A stretch of DNA of 64,000 nt from Monosporascus cannonballus (GCA_004154925.1 QJNS01000001.1:124001-188000); one strand, 5' to 3'; positions 49,966 to 63,174 are shown, counted from the first letter of the stretch. Notes: generated by a model not told the origin, from the sequence alone. A program made the numbers and translations.

Positions 49966-50020
49966 GGGCTTTTTGCATTTATAGGCTTTATATTCAATTT
50001 TGCCGTAATTAAAGCACTTA
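49966..50020 (-). pseudogene. Gypsy B1 gag zinc-knuckle remnant
   Basis: Minus frame IKCFNYGKIEYKAYKCKKPK: CCHC spacing with Cys2 and His replaced by Tyr; the first and last Cys kept. Confidence 0.82.
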
Positions 50021-50869
50021 ATCTGGCTTTAATTCTGTTTGTGGGTAACGCCGAGTTCCATAAATCCTAGCGCTGTTCCGTAAAAAGCAAAGAGTACGTT
50101 TCGTTTTTTTCCCTGGTTAAGTTTGTATTTCGAACGTAAGGCATATTATCTTTTTTTTCCTGTCGTTTTTTAAATTATCAATTATTAATCTTAATTACCT
50201 TTGTAATGTACCGATCTAGGATAATTAGTCGTTCGATCCGAATAATCTTATTTTTTATATCATCTTTTAGCCCTTTATAAAATATATCGATAAGGGCGTC
50301 GGTTTCGTTATTTCTTTATTTTGCCTTAACCGCAAAATTTTTGAATGTTACGGCGTACTTAAACGTAAATCTTTTTTATCGGAGTTATAAAAATTATTAA
50401 ACCGTTAATCGTTTTTTATCCGGATTGCCGAAATTATTGCGTATTTTGTTTTCGAAATTAGTATAAATTAAAAAAATTTCGTTAATAAAATTTTTTTATT
50501 TTTTTTTAAATTTAAAAATCTTTTTATAATAGGTTTAAATTAATTAGCCGTATTTTTTATAAGGCATGCTTTTATTGCTAGGACCATATCCGCTGGGTTA
50601 CTAAGGTTTAGCAAACGAAAGTAAATTCGTGCCTAAGTTAAAAGGTTTAAAAGTTGCTTTTTTTATCGTAAGGTTCTGATTTTTTCGGCTTTATGCGAAC
50701 GAGAAAGGGTTGGGTAAATGGCGTAACCTTAAGCTATTAAACTTTTTTTAAACTTCTGAATTCGAGCTTAAAATTACTAAATAAGGGTTTCCTAAATACT
50801 GGTCGATATTTTAATAATATTAAATATTGGTCAAAGTTTAATGGTATTATTAAATAAAAACTTGCAACG

Positions 50870-51240
50870 TATAACGGTTAAGTAATTTAATTAATTATTA
50901 AACCTTAAGTCGACGGGTTTATATTAACAAAAATATGGTGGAAATCTGAATAATAAATATAATAACGTATTACGTTTCGTAATACCAAAGGTGCTTTAAG
51001 TAACGAATTATTATTACAAATTAAAACTATTTAAATTATAAAAATAATAAGTGTATATATTTTAATTCCTTTATTAATACTTATTTTTGTTCAGCAAAAC
51101 CCTGCTAAATAATTACTTAATGCTGCTTAGTTATACTTAGTTAAAACCCGCTAAGCACTGATTACGTAACCTTGAACTAACGTAACTTTGTGATCTTGGC
51201 TGGACCGTTTTCGCAGGCCCAGCTAACTTGGGTTGTAACA
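50870..51240 (-). repeat. Right (5') LTR of gypsy B1
   Basis: 371 bp, TATAACGGTTA...GGGTTGTAACA, followed by ATAAT. Confidence 0.94.
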
Positions 51241-51653
51241 ATAATTACATTAAAAAATAAAGAGAAAAATAAGATTCGTACATAATTTAATAAAGAAAGA
51301 TAATAATTAAACAAAATTAAAAAGATAAATTTTCGAAGAAAAGGAAATAGTTTGTTGTATTACGAAAAATATTTAAATACAAAAACCTAGCAAAAAGTTC
51401 GATTGTAAATATATCGTTTTATATAAAATTGCTGATAAGAATTTTTAAAAGCAAATTACTAACTGGAGCTTTTATCAAAAATTAATGTTTATCCCGTTTT
51501 TTATATTTCTTTATTTGAGCTAATAAGGGATACCATTAAGGTTTAAACCAAAGAGGATAATATAAAAGAAGAAAACAAAATTATACATAAAACGGAAAAG
51601 GTTTTCGATGTATAAAAAAAGGATTTACTTAATACTTAATTAAATAAAAAAGT

Positions 51654-51746
51654 TATCCAGATTTCGAAAATACTTGGAAACTCGTAACAAAACTTATAAA
51701 CGTACAGCGTTTGTTACAGAACTTTTACCAGCCGTATTACCGCTAA
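51654..51746 (+). pseudogene. Gypsy F C-terminal chromodomain remnant
   Basis: An unbroken run YPDFENTWKLVTKLINVQRL then LQNFYQPYYR and a TAA stop. This is the end of a chromovirus chromodomain (WKGY-x-D-x-ENTWEP...L-x-x-FY). It lies just right of the B1 insertion and shows that F pol reads plus through the insertion site. Chromodomains of this type target integration to histone-marked chromatin. Confidence 0.88.
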
Positions 51747-52274
51747 AATTGAGATTGTGTTATTTAATTACGTTTATAAAGGTCCAATCGACACCTTTTA
51801 TATTTAATTAAGTAAATGATATAACAATCTCCGGGACAGTGCTTATATAAAGAGTTATTTATTTTTATTTTATTTTTTCTTCTTATACTTTAATTTATTT
51901 ATTTTTTTCAAAAACTATAAATTTCAAATTAACACATCTAATATACGGTTGGCTTAAAATATCTTTTATTTCGAAAATAACGAACTTTAACTTGCATTGA
52001 TTTTATCTTTTTTTTCTGCTTTTTCGAATTCAAATTTCATGTGTAAATAATTAAAAACAAAACGTTTTATTAAAAAAAATAAAATAGTTATTAATATCGC
52101 CGCTGCTTTAATTTTACATTATGAAATTTTCGATCTAGAAGAAATTTAACATAAAGATACGATAAAAAAATAAATTACGACCAGTATTATACGATTATAC
52201 GAGTATATTTATTGTACAAAAATATTAAATTTAAATAAAATATTCCGTTCTTTAAATCTTTTTTTAACTTGTTT

Positions 52275-52670
52275 TTTAATACGATCTGATGCAAAAAATA
52301 AAATAAGAATAACTTCTAAAAAAAGAAATTTTCGAAACGAAAATTATGTAAAAGAAAATCGATCGTAAAACTTTTACAACCAGGTTTGATAAAATCGGTC
52401 GTAAAGCGTTCAAAGATAAATTCGATAAAATTAATCGTAAAACCCTTTTGCTTAAACTTAATAGAAATAATAAGTTATGATATATAAATGAATTTAATAT
52501 ACTAATTTTAATAATATAAATTAATTTTATAATATTATTATTTAAAATATTTTTAATACAATAAAACTTAATTAATAATTGTATTTACTACTTAAAAGTG
52601 TATAATACTTTTATTAATATAAACTCGTATAACTCAGATTTAATAATTAGTTGACTTTTTAGCCTTTATA
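52275..52670 (+). repeat. Right (3') LTR of gypsy F
   Basis: About 396 bp, the same length as the reconstructed F3 LTR (294+102 bp). The first 80 bases are strongly diverged; the end TTTATA replaces GTTACA. Confidence 0.72.
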
Positions 52671-52675
52671 AAAAT

Positions 52676-55600
52676 AAAAATAAAAATTCTTTCGTTATAT
52701 AATAACCTTAAAAATAGATTAATATTTTCTATAATTTTTGATATTAAAGTAACGTTTTGAAAGTTTAATAATTTAACGGATTTTTAATATTGTTAAAATA
52801 TTCAAAGCTTAGTTAAGGTTTCCGTTACTATAATATTAATAGGCCTTCACTTTATCTTAATCTTTTGCCGCTTAAATTATACATAATTAATAATTATAAA
52901 TATTAACCTATTTTAGTTTTGCAATAATGCGTATGATTTCTTTAATAATTAATTGTATTATTTATCTAGTATTTATTTATTTATTATTTTTTAGAACATT
53001 AATAGAAAAATTAATAATTTAACTTCTATATTTAAGATAATAATACCATTTTATTTATTAATATTCTATACGATAAGATTATTGAAAAATTATATTACAA
53101 ATTCTTAGAAATACCTCCGATTAATTTTATTTGGGAAATCAACGTTATTCGTATATAGAAATAATTATATATTGAGATTTTTGTTATTTTCGAATTTTAA
53201 CGCCAGGGCTTATCTAAAATAAACGTAAAATATAGTTTTATTGACGGCGATACAATTGGCAAAACTAAGATTTTTAGATTAACGTAAAAAATGAAAAGTA
53301 ACTGTAAATAAATCCGGGTGAATAATAATAATTCCTTATAATATGTTTTCGAGTTTTTAAAAATATAATCTTCGTAACGTTATAAATATTTTGTTGTAAT
53401 ATTTCTTAATATCTTTTTATTTCAGAATTTTAAAACAGTACTTTTTACGTTTGCCTAATTCGAAATATATATAAAGTTTCTTCTAGTAATTATATTATAA
53501 TTATTATTTTTTAATTATAGAATTTGATAATAAATGTATTTTAAGAAATTATTATAATCTGTTAAAATCGTTAATATAAAAACGTTAAATTGATTTTAAA
53601 AAGTAAATTTTCGATGCACAATATTTAATAAATTTTATATATCCTAGTTATAGTATTAATATAACGGAATTGCGTGGATTAATTATTTCATATAATATAT
53701 AAACTATTGGAAACAGATTTTAACTACGATGCTTTTTAATTCTATTATTAAATTCTATTATTATGAAAATAATTATTACCTTAAGCGGTATAGGGCTTTT
53801 CGTAACTTTAAATAAAAGTCCGGACGTACAAATCGTCATATAAAAACGCGTTACTAATATTAAATTGACAAATTTGATGTTAAATCTGGTTATAATAATT
53901 CTAAATATACGAAAAGATTTATTTAATAATATAAATACGTAAGTATTAAAGTCTTTACAAAGCTAAAAGTTGTTATAGATAATAATGTTAGTTTTGAAGT
54001 TTTAAAATATTCTTAAGTTTTTTTAAATTATATATAAATATTTGTATTATTAATAATACCGTTAAAATTTATATTTTAAAACTAATATACTTAACAGTAA
54101 TAACGTGTAATTACGAGAAACAATCTATACCTTATAAATATTATTAATTGTATATTTTACAAAATAAGCAATATATGCTTTAGAATCTATTTTTTACAAT
54201 TGTTTCGTATATCGATAAATAATTTCCATAAGTATATAAACTTGTAATCCGAAAAACACGATATTTATTACGTTTGCTGTTAGATTTGTTTGGGAAATAA
54301 ATATTCTTTTTACTTAATTACTATTTAAAATAAAGTAAAGAAAAGTTATATTTTAAAACTGAAATCAATATGCGATTAACGACAATTATAGTTATTTCTA
54401 TAATTGTTTATTTTAGATTAAAAGAAACCTTATTATTAATAATTATATAACGTATTTTTATAAAAATTACTCTTTTAGCTTATTTATAAATATTTACAAA
54501 CCTTTTAATATATGGAAAGAAAGATTTATAAAATATATTTATATTAAATTGTTAAATTATAAATTTATGTTCGAAAATACTTCCGTATTTAATATAATTA
54601 TTTGAATTTTAATATAAAATTGGTTTTTAAAAGAAGTTAATACGTTTATTAAACTATTGAAAATAGTTTTTTTTTACGTTTTAAAATGTAGTTAATTTTA
54701 ACTTTACTAATTGGATACGCTAAAATTAACATATTCCTACGTTCGTGGAAAGTGTTATTAAATTCGAAAAAATTAATAGCTATCGTATTAAAAAGTTTAT
54801 TGTTTTAACCGGCTACTATTGTAATATTCTTTTCGCCTTTTAATGATTTAATAATTCTAAGATTAAATCGATAAATGTAAATAAATTTTCGTTTCAATAA
54901 TTATTTGCATTGTTTTTTAAAAGCGTATAAACTTTGGTAAATTAATTTTCGATGTTATATTATAAAGTTTTATTGTGGTTTTAAAGATCGTTAAAAGTTA
55001 TTATCGTAAAACCTGTATTATAGAATTAATTTGAGAAGTCTGCATTTTTATATTAGATAATTCGACACAAATTTTTCATTTTCCAAAATAATAACAATAA
55101 GCTTTTTTCAGCTATTGTTAAAGCTGTTAAAATAATATCGTCTTTATCATTTTTCGGCGTTACTTTAACGTAATATATAATAAGTTAGCATTCGATTTAA
55201 TTAACTTTCGCTATTTTCGTTTTTAAAGCTTAATAATATACGATATCTGTTTCATAATTTTAATAAATTTTAATTAACAGCAATAATCTATACAAAAGTA
55301 GCTTAATATATATTTTAAAAATATATAAATAATGTTTTAAAAAGAAAATATTAAATCTTCGTATTAAAGTAATAAATCTAATTTTTGGTATATTTTTGCC
55401 TATAATATTTAAATACCAGGTTCCTGTTAACATCTTTTCGTTAATTCTTAGTAAATATAAATTGAAAAATTTAAATTTGCCAGTTTCGTATAAATATTAA
55501 TATAAATATTTAAAAGCGTAAATCTTTTTACGTTATATCGGATAATAATATTATTAACTTATAGGCCTCTAAAACCTTTGTTGCAAAAAGCGTTTAAACG

Positions 55601-56084
55601 GATTAAGAAATTCGTGGTTTATTTTCTTTTAATAAATATTTAATCATTTTTTACGTGAATAAAGGGCTTTGGAAATAGGTTGATTTTTTTAGACATTAAG
55701 GATTTTATTTTATTTATTCACTTTAATGTTTTTATTAATATAAAAATAATCGTTAAATAAATAAATTTTTATAGTAATATTTTAACCTAAAACAGTTATT
55801 ACTATTGTTATCGTTATTATTCCGGTTGTTATTATTTCGATTATTATCATTTTAGTTATTTAACGGCATACTCATTTAATTAGAACTAATTCTATTTAAA
55901 ATAATGCAAAATGTTTTCTGTAATAATTATTTTATAATAATATTTTAAATTTTTCATGGTTTTATATAGTTTTAGAACTATTTTATTATTTTTGTGGAAA
56001 TAATAATTTGACAAGGTTTTTGTTTTTGAATATAACCTTTTTTACTGTAATAAATTAAATATCCTAAATATCGGCTAAATAAAG
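52676..56084 (-). other. Retroelement remnant G, right part
   Basis: 3.4 kb of RIPed DNA between gypsy F and F3. On the minus strand near 55990-56050, YSKKGYIQKQKPC resembles a gag zinc knuckle, and about 55790-55870 has an Asn-rich coding pattern, as in the copia gag tail. A minus piece near 53900-53970 (FSFVKTLILTYLYY) resembles an RNase H approach region. No LTRs could be assigned, so copia or gypsy origin stays open. Confidence 0.4.
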
Positions 56085-56378
56085 TGTAACGGCTTAGGGT
56101 TTAACCAACTATTAAACCTTAGTTCTACGGGTTTATATTGGCAGGAGTATCGTGGGAATCTAAGTAATAAATGTAGTAATCGTATTACGTTTTGTAATAT
56201 TAAAAGTATTTTAAGTAACGAATTATTATTGTAAGCTAAAGTTATCTAAATTATGGAAATAATAAGCGTATATATTTTTGTTCTCGTTTAAGGTGTTTAA
56301 ACGGCTTAAACTCTTAAGCTTATCAAGCTCTTTAAACCCTTTTGCCAGCTCAAGGGGTTTAAGGCGTTTGGCATTTTG
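56085..56378 (-). repeat. F3 left LTR, first part (interrupted by B2)
   Basis: Begins TGTAACGGCTTAGGG and resembles the reverse complement of the gypsy F LTR. It continues at 63073-63174 after removal of B2, total 396 bp, equal to the F right LTR. Confidence 0.8.
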
Positions 56379-56749
56379 TGTGACGGCTATGCGGTTTAAC
56401 CAACTATTAAACCTTAAGTCGACGGGTTTATGTTGGCAGGAGTATCGTGGGAATCTAAGCAATAAATACAGTAACGTATTACGCTTCGTAATGCTAAGGG
56501 TGCCTTGGGTAACGATATTATATTGCAAGCTGAAGTTATTTAGATTATGGAAGTAATAGGCGTATATATCCTGATTCCTTTATTATTGTTTATTTTTGTT
56601 CAGCAGAGCCTTGTTAAGCGGTTGTTGAGTGCTGTTTAGTCGTGCTTAGTTGAGACCCGCTAAGCATTAATTACGTGACTTTGGGCTAGCGTAGCTTTGT
56701 GACTTTGGCTGCACCGTTTTCGTAGGCCTAGTCGGTTTGGCTTGTAATA
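56379..56749 (-). repeat. Left (3') LTR of gypsy B2
   Basis: 371 bp, TGTGACGGCTATGCGG...GGCTTGTAATA. Both strands are open for about 90 codons here (56226-56556), which is LTR sequence and not a gene. Confidence 0.94.
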
Positions 56750-56909
56750 CGATTTTTTTTCCCCTAAATTTTGCCTTTAAGATTTTTTTTCTAGTAAGTT
56801 TTTTCTTTAAAATATCGACCTGCGTTATTAAAAACCGTTGTTAGGTTCCTTCGTCCATTACGCGATGTTAAAATCTGCTTTTTATTTTTGATAATTTTAA
56901 TTTTGAAGT

Positions 56910-57400
56910 TATGTTTTGTTTTTTATGCTTTTTTAAGGGCTGGAAATGCGAAATAATGGAAAACGTTTCCAAATGCAAGGCGTATGTTAAATGCGGCTGT
57001 CCCTGTGATAGTAACGGCGTTCCCTTATCTTCTTTAAAGAATATTCGTGCCGAAAATTAACGTTTAAAACGCGAAGAGGTACTTGCGAAAAAGCGTTTTT
57101 TAGAATTACAAAAATGTTATTAATAAGAAATAAACGAAGTTATTGCGCGGTTAATCTGTTTTCGAAAACAAAAGGCGTTTTTTCGTTTGAAAGAGGTTAA
57201 AATAGTATAGCAAAAATTGCAGTCGCTGGAGGAGCTGGAGAAGTAAAAGCGTTGGGAGCAGAAATAGTTGGAGGCCGCCGTTGCGGTTGTTATGTTAATG
57301 CAGGCCGTAATCGACTGGCCTGATATTCCGGTTATTGACTGGTCGATTGTTGATTGGGATGCGCCTGTTGCTGCTAGTGAAAGTTTTTTAATAGGCGTTA
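56910..57400 (+). pseudogene. Opposite-strand Cys-rich/coiled-coil ORF of gypsy B2
   Basis: The best-preserved copy, on the plus strand: KGWKCEIMENVSKCKAYVKC then GCPCDSNGVPLSSLKNIRAE. A long charged coiled-coil-like part follows (KKRFLELQKCY ... LQSLEELEK), then a Trp/Asp-rich tail (VIDWPDIPVIDWSIVDWDAP). Five or so CAA/CAG/TGG-derived stops interrupt it. It lies between pol and the 3' LTR and reads against pol. I do not recognise a characterised protein family. Confidence 0.65.
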
Positions 57401-59589
57401 GGTATTAATAAGTTTTTTGGCGGGTTTTTAGGTGTTTTCGGAGTCCGGGTGCTTTTTTACTTGATTAGGTATTAGGTAAATCCGTTTTGTTTTCGTATGT
57501 CGAGGATTCTTTCTATTTCGTATATTTGTTTGTTTTTTACTTTTACGTTATTTTGTGCTGTATATATCTTGATCGTATTTGTTATTAATTCGAGTAAGGA
57601 AATATAAAAAATTGGATGGAGTTTAATTTTTGGTAAAAGTTTTAATAGGTAATTATTTTCTGAGATTTTTTTAGCGATTTTATATGGACCGATATATTTG
57701 AAATCGAATTTTCTGCTAAGTCGCTTTGTTTGAATATTTTTGGTAATAAGGAAAATTATTTTCCTTTTTTTAAAAGTTAATTTCTTTAATTTCTTTTAAT
57801 TATAATACTTATTTATTTAATTTCGTACCAATTTTAGTTTTTTTATATTTTTTGATATATCTATTATAGCTGTTTTGACGGAAGAATTGTTTTAATATTA
57901 ATTAAATTATTATTATGCATTTTTTTTTGTAAATTTTTGGCATAAAACGAAAATTTATGTTCGTAAGTATTATTTTGATATTTTCGTAATAACTGGTATT
58001 ATAGGTTAATTATGCGATTGGTAATTTTTTAATTTAATTATTTTATTCGTAATTAGTATAATATTGTAAATAGGTGTTTAAGGTTTAATTTATTCGTTTT
58101 ATTTATTTATCTGTTTAAATTTTAAATACGTTAAATAATTTATGATTTAACTTTATTTGTATTATAAAACTTTGCTAAAATTTATATACAAATATTAATT
58201 TTTTATTTGAAATAATTTTTATTAATAATCCGTATATATTAAAAATATATTTAAAAAATATATGCTAATTTTTAACGTTTATATCTTTATAATATAATCA
58301 AAAATATGAAAACTTCGTAAATTGATCGACGATTACGAAAATACTGTTATAATATATTTTTGTAACTGAATTTTTTAATTAAGGAAATTTAGTAATATAG
58401 TTAAATATAATTAAATATTATGGTCGTTTTCCAATTAATAATAGCCGTAGTTTTCCGTAGGGTTTATGTCGTTAAGCTTTTGTTTTGGCGCAAATATCGT
58501 ATTGTCGCATAATTTTCTATATCGTTAATTTTGTTTTAAAGAAAAAAACATATACGTTAAAACCTTTTTAAGGATTTATAAATCTCTGGATATCTGTATA
58601 ATTAATATTCGTATATTTTTCGTATTAAATTCTTTTGGTATTTTTTTAAAATTTATATTTTATTTATTTTTTGGTTTTTTGAAAAAGTATCGTTATATTC
58701 TTAAATGTTTCGATATATATCGAAAGGTATTATCCGAATCGGTATAATATATAATAAACGTAAATATCTTTTTATAATAATATTAAAAATTATATAATTA
58801 AGTTTTATTAATTTTTTTAAAAATTTAAATATTTACTTAAAATACTTGTTTTACCGTTTTTTGATTTTTTTTAAATTATAATAAAATAAAAATTTGCCAT
58901 TTTTTGCATATTTTAATTATCGTTTTGTAAATCTGTTAATTGTAATAAATCGGGTAAAATTTAAATAATTTATATAAATTTTAATCTAATATAAATTTCC
59001 CTTTATAAAATACCTAAATTTTCGAAATGCTATAATAATAGCTATAAATTTCTTATTTCGGATACCGTAATTAAATTCGGTTCCTTTTAACTTACACGAA
59101 AAGAATATAATAAGATATAATTTGCTTTAATTATTTCGTTATTGGATTATTATACTTAATACATAATTCGAAATATCGGTTTTTAATTTAATAGGGCGGT
59201 TTGGATTATACATAATTAATATTAATTCGATTATAATTATATTTTTAATATTTTGAAATACCTTTTTTATATTTGGTATTTATTTAAATTTTTTTCTTTT
59301 ATAAAATTTGTTAAAGGTAAAGTTATTTTGCTAAAATTTCGAATATATTTCTTATAATAATTGACAAATTTAAAAAATATCTATATCTCCGTAATTATTA
59401 TGAACGTTTAGTATTTTATAATTATAATATTTTTTAAAATTTATCTTAATATATTTTAAAATAATAATATATTTTAAATATTACATTTTTTATATATAAA
59501 ATTACCTTTTGTTATATTAATAAATAACCCTATGTTTTATAAAGCTTAAAGACTTTATGAACGTATTTTACGTATAATTCTTTTTTAAA

Positions 59590-59700
59590 AAGATAAAAAT
59601 ATCGTTAAAATAGCAAACAACAAAAATATTAAGGTATTTTCGTAATATATAATTAATTATTCGCTGGAAAGTTGATAATACGTTCGTAAATATTATGAAT
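59590..59700 (-). pseudogene. Gypsy B2 reverse transcriptase remnant
   Basis: The minus frame contains YFNDIFIF; the active site YFDD is YFND. The surrounding frame parallels B1 47789-47930. Confidence 0.8.
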
Positions 59701-62696
59701 ATAACCAAATACTTAAATAATTTTATATTTCGGTTTAAAACTTATTTTTTATTCGTATTTTTTTTTAATTTTAATAAAGTTATATTTATTTTTAAAATCC
59801 AATATTATAAATTATTTAATTCCGTAAATTCGGTTTTTTATTGCCGTAATTAAGGATAATAATATTTAATTTTTGATAATAACGTCGTTTAATTATTAAT
59901 AATTAACCATAAATCGTAATTTTTCGTTTTTTTAAATATAAAAAATATTAAATATTTTGCTAATATTTTCGAAAATCGAATCTTTTTTTTGCAGCCGATT
60001 TTTTAGGTATTTTTTAAGAATATATGGTTTGTTTCCGTTAAGGTTATAAATAAGGTAAAACTTTGTCGAAAATACTTTTTTAAGAATTATTTCGTAATTT
60101 TATTCGTTATATTTTAATAATTTGGTATCGAATTTCTTTTTAAAAAGCTGTTTATATTTGAAATATTATAATAATATATTAATTAAATTTTTTAAGTTGT
60201 TAAGTTATTATTTTTATTATTTTAAATCATTATTTAATTGCCTTAATTTCGCTTTAATAATAATAACGATACGTCGTATTTTTTAATACCTATTTTTGTT
60301 TATATTTTATTTCTTTACGTAATAAGGTATTTATCGTATTTTTATATTTATATTTGTCGTTATTTTCGATTAAATATTAAGATTTTAATTTTTTTTCGGG
60401 TATTAATAAAAAATAAAATAAAATTTATTTAATTAATTTTGCCATTAATTAAAATTTTGTACTGGCGTATTTATGGTAATCCTAAGATTATATCATAATT
60501 TCCAAATAAAACGATATCGAAATTAACCGTTTAATATCGTTTTTTAATAAAAATTTCGAAATACCTAATTTCGCGTATGATTTTTTTATTATCGTAAACG
60601 AATTCTTAACTTTCGACATTTGTTACTGTATAAGATTTTAACTTATATCTTTATAACAGTTTATGTTTATTAATTATATTTAATACAATATAATTCTCGT
60701 TTAAAGTTCCGTAATCCATTATTACGGTATATTAATACGTTTTAATTCGTATTTCTAAAGTAATTAAATTATTAACGTTTTTTATTGTTATATTTAAAAC
60801 CGGTTTCGAAAATTTCTTTTAATTCCTCTTTATTTCCTTATCTTGCTGTTTTTTTCATAAGTAACCTTTTTTTAATTCTTATTCGAATTTATCGAATTTT
60901 TTCTGTATTTTTTTATTTAACGCGTTAAATTGCTAAATTGCTTATTATTATGGGTGTATTATTCCTTTAAGTCTTATTAATTATTCCTAACTTCTTTATA
61001 ATGTTTTTCCTTATTAAATAAATTATTCTTTTATGTTTGCGATTATATCTTACTATATATTATTTTAATTATCGTTTTAAAATCTTTTATAAATTAAAAT
61101 ATTTTTCCTTTAATAATTTCTTTTTTTTTGGAGATTTGCAGTAAATATCAAATAAAAATAGAAATCCGTAATAACCTTTTAATAATATTTTTTTACCGCA
61201 CTCTAAATTAACTCCTTTTCCGTTTGGTAATTATATTATCCATAATAACAAAAAAGGTTTTTTTACGGATATTACTTTTTTTCGAATTAACTCTTTATTT
61301 CGGCCAATTATTAAATATTTTCTGGGGTTATAGTTTAAAAATATTAATATTATTATTTATCGTCCTTATTATTTCCGGTATAATTTATAAAATCGAATCC
61401 TTTATAATACATATAGGTAATCCGTTTGTAAATAAATTATTTTTATTTTTCGTAATCGGGATATTTTCGTTATCGGCAATATATGGCATTTATTTTATCG
61501 TATCGATTAAGGATTCCGGAATAAAGTTTTTTTGTCCAATTTTAATATTCGCGTAATTATCTTTATAATGCTTTTTATTATACTGGCAATACCTGCTAAA
61601 TTAGCCTTTTAGCTTTTTACATTTTTCTTTAAATTTTTTGTCATAATAATTCTTATTGGACCTTTTATCGTAAACTTATTATATCTTTGGCTTAGATTAT
61701 ATTAATAGCTTTATTATCGTTTCATTAATTATTTCTGGATTATCGTCCCGGAATAAAGGTCCAATTATTTTATTATAGGTTTTTGGGTTTCTTATATTTG
61801 TAAGCCTTATGTTTTATCTTGCCGCAATTAAAATATTTAATCTGGCTTTAATCTTATCGGTGGGTAACGCCGAGTTCTATAGGTCCTGGCGCCGTTTCGT
61901 AAAAAGTAAGGGGTATATCTTGTTTTTTCCTTTAGTTAAATTTATTATATTCCGAACGTAAGATATATTATTTTTCTTTCTTATCGTTTTTTAAATTATC
62001 GATTATTAATTTTAATTATTTTTACGATATACCGGTTTAAAATAATTAATTATTTAATCTAAATAATCTTATTTCTTATATTATCTTTTATTCCTTTATG
62101 AAATATATCGATAAAAACGTTAATTTCGTTATTTTTTTATCCGGCTTTAGTTGTAAAATCTTTCAAGGTTACGGCGTATTTGGATACGGGTTTTTTTATC
62201 GGAATTATAAAAATTATTAAACTATAAATCGTTTTTTATCTAGATTACCGAAATTATTGCGCATTTTGTTTTCGAAATTGGTATAAAGTAAAAAGATTTT
62301 GTTAGTAAAATTCTTTTTATTTAGCTTTTTTATGTTTAAAAAATTTCTTATAATAAGCTTAAATTAATTAGCCGTATTTCCTATTAGGCATATTCTTATT
62401 ATAAAAACCATATCCGTTAAATTATTAAGATCTAGAAAACGAAAGTAAATTCGTGCCTAAAATAAGAAAATTTAAGAATTGCTTTTTTTATTATAGGGTT
62501 CCGGCTTTTTAGGCTTTATACGGGCAAGAAAGGGTTAGGTAGGTGGCGTAGACCTAAGTTATCGAATTCTTTTTTCTAATTTCCGAATTTAAGCCTAAAA
62601 CTGCTAAATAAGAGTTTTCTAAACGTTAGTTGATATTTTAACAATATTAAATATTATTCAAAATTTAACGGTATTACTGAATAAAAGCTTATAATA

Positions 62697-63067
62697 TATA
62701 ACGGTTATACGGTTTAACTAATTATTAAACTTTAAGTCGACGGGTTTATGTTAACAGAAATATCGTAAGAATCTAAATAATAGATATAGTAATGTATTAC
62801 GTTTCGTAATATTAAAAGTACCTTGGATAACGATATTATATTATAAGCTAAAATTATTTAAACTATAAAAGTAATAGGCGTATATATCCTAATTCCTTTA
62901 TTATTATTTACCTTTGCTCAATAAAGCCTTATTAAGCGGTTGCTCAGTGCTGCTTAGTCGTACTTAGTTAAGACCCGCTAAACACTAATTACGTAACCTT
63001 GGGCTAACGTAGCTTTGTGATCTTGGCTGGACCGTTTTCGCAGGCCCAGCTGGCTTGGGTTGTAACA
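62697..63067 (-). repeat. Right (5') LTR of gypsy B2
   Basis: 371 bp, TATAACGGTTATACGG...GGGTTGTAACA. Confidence 0.94.
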
Positions 63068-63072
63068 CTTTG

Positions 63073-63174
63073 AAACCTTTAAGCCGGTTACGTAATTTCT
63101 TGACAGTGGTCGGGGCTTTACTTTTTCGTGGCCCCGACCGTCCGTGAGGAAACTAAGATTGTTAGATCATAATA
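63073..63174 (-). repeat. F3 left LTR, second part
   Basis: Resumes after B2. GC-richer (gtggtcggggctttac and its inverted copy gtggccccgacc form a stem at about 63104-63140). Ends TAATA followed by CGATTTCCCC, the same junction as in B1 and B2. Confidence 0.75.

Larger units (their letters stand above)
44574..51240 (-). mobile_element. Ty3/gypsy element B1 inside gypsy F
   Basis: Two LTRs of 371 bp each (44574-44944, 50870-51240) with exact target duplication ATAAT (44569-44573, 51241-51245). Minus strand: gag zinc knuckle (49966-50020), reverse transcriptase (47789-47930). Plus strand: opposite-strand ORF next to the left LTR (45115-45640). All coding frames carry RIP stops. Confidence 0.95.
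39388..52670 (+). mobile_element. Chromodomain Ty3/gypsy element F, interrupted by gypsy B1
   Basis: LTRs 39388-39731 and 52275-52670; flanks GAAAT (39383-39387) and AAAAT (52671-52675) fit one target duplication with a G-to-A change. The plus strand carries reverse transcriptase (42700-42800) and a C-terminal chromodomain (51654-51746). Removing B1 (6667+5 bp) leaves about 6.6 kb. The left LTR is about 50 bp shorter than the right through an internal deletion. Confidence 0.85.
56379..63067 (-). mobile_element. Ty3/gypsy element B2 inside the LTR of F3
   Basis: LTRs of 371 bp each (56379-56749, 62697-63067), the same length as in B1. The target duplication is TTTTG (56374-56378) versus CTTTG (63068-63072), one C-to-T difference. 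The minus strand has reverse transcriptase with YFND at about 59594-59610; the plus strand has the opposite-strand ORF at 56910-57400. It is the closest relative of B1 in the window. Confidence 0.94.

Noticed and set aside
56226..56556. Two overlapping 90-100-codon ORFs on opposite strands
   Set aside because: They cross the junction between the F3 LTR and the B2 LTR; LTR sequence, no protein features.
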